Assembly (NCBI GenBank): GCA_051747505.1
Contig: JBNJGE010000188.1
Location: forward strand, 1-6,811
DNA from: Albimonas sp051747505
GTDB lineage: Bacteria > Pseudomonadota > Alphaproteobacteria > Rhodobacterales > Rhodobacteraceae
Length of the DNA: 6,811 nucleotides
Reading direction: 5' to 3'
Shown here: piece by piece, positions 6,001-6,811 of the stretch
Numbering within the stretch: position 1 is the first letter of the stretch
Layout: each line of letters begins with the position of its first letter
Notes under the pieces: generated by a model
The model's input: the letters and a program-made list of their open reading frames with translations, nothing else
Databases searched by the model: none
What the model was told of the DNA's origin: nothing
Translations under genes and position numbers: made by a program

Positions 6001-6020
6001 TCCCGAAGCCGGATCAGTTC

Positions 6021-6056
6021 GGCTCATGGAACCCTTGAGCCGGCCGACCGGCCGGC
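6021..6056 (+). repeat. Two overlapping, mutually exclusive small hairpins after the stop codon
   Basis: GGCTCA (6021-6026) pairs with TGAGCC (6036-6041) around nine bases. GCCGGCC (6039-6045) pairs with GGCCGGC (6050-6056) around GACC. They share bases 6039-6041, so only one can form fully. Neither is followed by a U-run. Confidence 0.4.
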
Positions 6057-6069
6057 GCCGGGAATGCGC

Positions 6070-6107
6070 GGTCCCGATGGTCCTGACCGGTCAGGGTCAT
6101 CGGGGCC
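6070..6107 (+). terminator. 17-bp hairpin ending the plus-strand transcript
   Basis: 6070-6086 pairs with 6091-6107 around a CCGG loop. Fourteen pairs are Watson-Crick and three (6072/6105, 6080/6097, 6081/6096) are G-U when read as plus-strand RNA. On the minus strand those three become A-C mismatches, so the helix is continuous only in plus-strand RNA, pointing to a role at the 3' end of the 5422-6000 transcript. The centre CCTGACCGGTCAGG is a perfect palindrome. Only a short UU follows, so termination may be weak, or the stem may protect the RNA end. Confidence 0.6.
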
Positions 6108-6130
6108 TTGCGTGAAGCGGAGGCGCGCGC

Positions 6131-6172
6131 AAGAAAACGCCCCGCCCGGAGGGAGGAGCCGGGCGAGGCGTT
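6131..6172 (-). terminator. Intrinsic terminator and fourth UCCUCCC-loop hairpin of the minus-strand array
   Basis: On the minus strand AACGCC-U-CGCCCGG (6172-6159) pairs with CCGGGCG-G-GGCGUU (6149-6136). This gives 14 continuous pairs including one U-G, closed by a CUCCUCCCU loop (6158-6150) and followed by the U-rich tract UUUUCUU (6137-6131). Read on the plus strand, the U-G becomes a C-A mismatch and there is no U-run, so orientation is clear. It ends the transcript of the small gene at 6320-6481 and its downstream hairpins. Confidence 0.8.
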
Positions 6173-6178
6173 CAGGAT

Positions 6179-6215
6179 CCTCCCGGACCGCAGGGGGGAG
6201 GAGCGGTCCGGGAGG
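6179..6215 (-). ncRNA. Third cuckoo/CcsR-like hairpin
   Basis: A perfect 13-bp stem, CCTCCCGGACCGC (6179-6191) with its exact complement at 6203-6215. As minus-strand RNA the loop is UCCUCCCCCCU (6202-6192), containing UCCUCCC. The stem sequence differs from the neighbouring hairpins; only the pyrimidine loop is shared. A plus-strand reading would be followed by UCUUU, so a weak plus-strand terminator role cannot be excluded. Confidence 0.7.
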
Positions 6216-6221
6216 TCTTTC

Positions 6222-6260
6222 GGGGCGGGCCGGACAGGGAGGAAACCGGCCGCGCGCCCC
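6222..6260 (-). ncRNA. Second cuckoo/CcsR-like hairpin
   Basis: GGGGCG (6222-6227) pairs with CGCCCC (6255-6260), and GGCCGG (6228-6233) with CCGGCC (6246-6251), with a 3-base bulge at 6252-6254. On the minus strand the loop is UUUCCUCCCUGU (6245-6234), again with UCCUCCC at its centre. Only seven to twenty bases separate it from its neighbours, consistent with processing from one precursor. Confidence 0.65.
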
Positions 6261-6264
6261 GCAT

Positions 6265-6302
6265 CCGCGGCGGGGCCGGGAGGGAGGACCCGGCCGCCGC
6301 GG
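6265..6302 (-). ncRNA. First cuckoo/CcsR-like hairpin, 17 bases after the small gene
   Basis: CCGCGGC (6265-6271) pairs with GCCGCGG (6296-6302), then, after a two-base bulge (6272-6273), GGCCGGG (6274-6280) pairs with CCCGGCC (6289-6295). The minus-strand loop is UCCUCCCU (6288-6281). Cuckoo RNAs (CcsR in Rhodobacter sphaeroides) are stress-induced small RNAs with a CCUCCUCCC-type motif in a hairpin loop. They occur in tandem downstream of a small-protein gene and are cut from its transcript. The loops resemble the anti-Shine-Dalgarno end of 16S rRNA, so pairing with purine-rich mRNA starts is plausible. Confidence 0.72.
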
Positions 6303-6319
6303 AATTCCGTAGGGTGGCG

Positions 6320-6481
6320 TCAGGCCGTGCGGCCGGCCTTCGCGGGCGCCTCATGGGCGAAGAGGGCGCGAATGCGCGCCGTGAGGGCGGCGACGCCGTC
6401 GCGCATGGCCTGGGAGCGCATGCGGCGGGCCTCGGCCTCGATGCGGGCGAGTTCGGGCTGGTTCAGGTGCGGGTAGACCAT
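6320..6481 (-). CDS. 53-residue small basic protein heading the hairpin array (possible CcaF1-like role)
   Basis: A very short protein whose centre (about residues 10-42, including ARIEAEARRMRSQAMRDGVAALTARIRALF in full) looks like one or two long amphipathic basic helices, with an Ala/Lys/Arg-rich tail. It has no signal peptide, membrane segment or cysteine. AAAAGGAG lies eight bases before the ATG at 6481, a strong ribosome binding site, which decides against much longer upstream starts in the same frame. In Rhodobacter sphaeroides the CcsR cluster follows ccaF1, encoding a small DUF1127 RNA-binding protein that helps mature those RNAs. Here the position matches, but I do not see the usual DUF1127 ending (a D-x-LRDIG-like block), and the length is shorter than the 71 residues I recall for CcaF1. 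Function is therefore inferred from context. Confidence 0.75.
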   Translation of the reverse strand: MVYPHLNQPELARIEAEARRMRSQAMRDGVAALTARIRALFAHEAPAKAGRTA

Positions 6482-6751
6482 GGTGTCGTCTCCTTTTCGA
6501 GGCGCCCCGGCGGGCTGAGGCCCCCTTGCGGGGAGGCCCCTGCCGACCGGGCGCCGCGTCGTTTCGCTGAACGGGAACTTAGGGGGCCTGATCGTTTTGT
6601 GCATCGCATCATTCTCGAAAGCCGGTTTGCGCCCGGCGCATGGCTTCCGGGCAAGCCCTGCGTTTCCGGCCGTTCCGCCCCGGGACAAGACCTTGGAAAT
6701 GCGGGAATCGACGGGCCATGTCCGCATTGCGTGTTGAAGGCGGGGCAACGG
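6482..6751. other. Divergent spacer: leader of the small gene and upstream region
   Basis: No credible gene is seen here. Open frames on the minus strand spell low-complexity or cysteine- and proline-rich sequence without domains. On the minus strand CCCC (6533-6530) and GGGG (6525-6522) form a short hairpin closed by a GCAA tetraloop, about 30 bases before the small gene's ribosome binding site. I could not assign a convincing promoter for the minus-strand gene; CCCCCTAAGT around 6580 vaguely resembles an RpoH -10 but lacks a matching -35. Confidence 0.5.
6692..6721 (+). promoter_or_regulatory. Candidate RpoH-like promoter for the gene at the right edge
   Basis: CTTGGAA (6692-6698) is followed after 15 bases by GGCCATGT (6714-6721), close to the RpoH pattern CTTGAAA / CCCCATNT. 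The spacing is identical to that of the RpoH-like element before the NDUFS4-like gene. Transcription would begin near 6728, about 68 bases before the ATG at 6796, leaving room for the hairpin at 6752-6798 in the leader. Confidence 0.35.
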
Positions 6752-6798
6752 CATGGAACATAGTGAGAACATCCAAGTTCCACTCGAGGTGTTCCATG
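6752..6798 (+). promoter_or_regulatory. Leader hairpin burying the start codon (RNA-thermometer-like)
   Basis: CATGGAACA (6752-6760) pairs exactly with TGTTCCATG (6790-6798). Inside, AGTG (6762-6765) pairs with CACT (6781-6784) and GAAC (6767-6770) with GTTC (6777-6780) around ATCCAA. The total is 17 Watson-Crick pairs with a one-base bulge at 6766. The ATG at 6796-6798 lies fully in the outer helix. The ribosome binding site GAGG (6786-6789) lies in a small internal loop between two helices. No U-run follows on either strand, so it is not a terminator. Because no pair is G-U, the fold itself does not tell which strand is used. Confidence 0.5.
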
Positions 6799-6811
6799 GA
6801 CCCGGCCCGCT
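6796..6811 (+). CDS. Possible start of a plus-strand gene, truncated by the window edge
   Basis: ATG at 6796 opens MDPAR before the window ends. GAGG lies six bases upstream, a fair ribosome binding site, and a promoter-like element sits about 75 bases before the ATG. Five residues are too few to name a product, and the call depends on this signal context. Confidence 0.35.

Noticed and set aside
4146..6038. 630-codon frame overlapping uvrB and the 192-residue gene
   Set aside because: Runs through two real genes in another phase, Gly/Ala/Arg-rich throughout, no ribosome site.
6573..6595. GGAAC followed by CGTT, resembling an EcfG general-stress promoter
   Set aside because: Gap is 14 bases rather than about 16-17, and many Rhodobacterales lack the EcfG system.
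6463..6783. 106-codon minus-strand frame overlapping the small gene
   Set aside because: Cys/Pro/Arg/Ser low-complexity sequence; the overlapping 53-residue frame has the far better ribosome site and helical composition.
6609..6797. 62-codon minus-strand frame beginning MEHLEWNLDVLTMFHAVA, faintly like a LysR N-terminus
   Set aside because: Likeness ends after about 18 residues, no helix-turn-helix follows, and no ribosome site could be judged at the window edge; a decayed fragment remains possible.

Overview
The window looks like a chromosomal segment of a GC-rich alphaproteobacterium, most likely order Rhodobacterales. The grounds are a sciP-ctrA pair next to mnmA, a mitochondrial-type NDUFS4 complex I accessory subunit, and an apparent array of cuckoo-type (CcsR-like) small RNAs, a family described from Rhodobacter relatives. 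Real genes use mostly G or C at third codon positions, which also opens many false frames in other phases.

Layout. At the left edge, on the minus strand, lie the first codons of ctrA and, upstream of it, sciP; together they make the master cell-cycle regulator and its small inhibitor. Divergent from sciP is mnmA (tRNA 2-thiouridylase), which converges with the NDUFS4-like gene only 6 bases away. Next comes about 1.1 kb (2071-3186) with no credible gene. By hand count 2221-3000 is about 78% GC, and the stretch is full of perfect palindromes and hairpins, including a canonical G-quadruplex motif in the loop of a 13-bp inverted repeat. Then come uvrB (nucleotide excision repair) and a 192-residue glycine-rich membrane-type protein of unknown function.

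Right end. The region 6001-6320 is an RNA-structure zone between convergent transcripts. A 17-bp hairpin that is continuous only as plus-strand RNA follows the 192-residue gene. Four consecutive hairpins on the minus strand follow a 53-residue small-protein gene; each has a UCCUCCC-type loop and the last ends in a U-rich tract. This matches the cuckoo/CcsR layout. At the far right edge an ATG with a ribosome binding site begins a probable plus-strand gene. Its start codon is buried in a 47-nt hairpin, and a promoter-like element resembling a heat-shock sigma (RpoH) site lies upstream. A very similar element, with the same 15-nt spacing, precedes the NDUFS4-like gene.

Common theme. The left half is core cell-cycle, translation and respiration genes. 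The right half leans toward DNA damage and stress response, with much of its information apparently carried as RNA structure. All promoter and RNA-structure calls are by eye and have not been computed.
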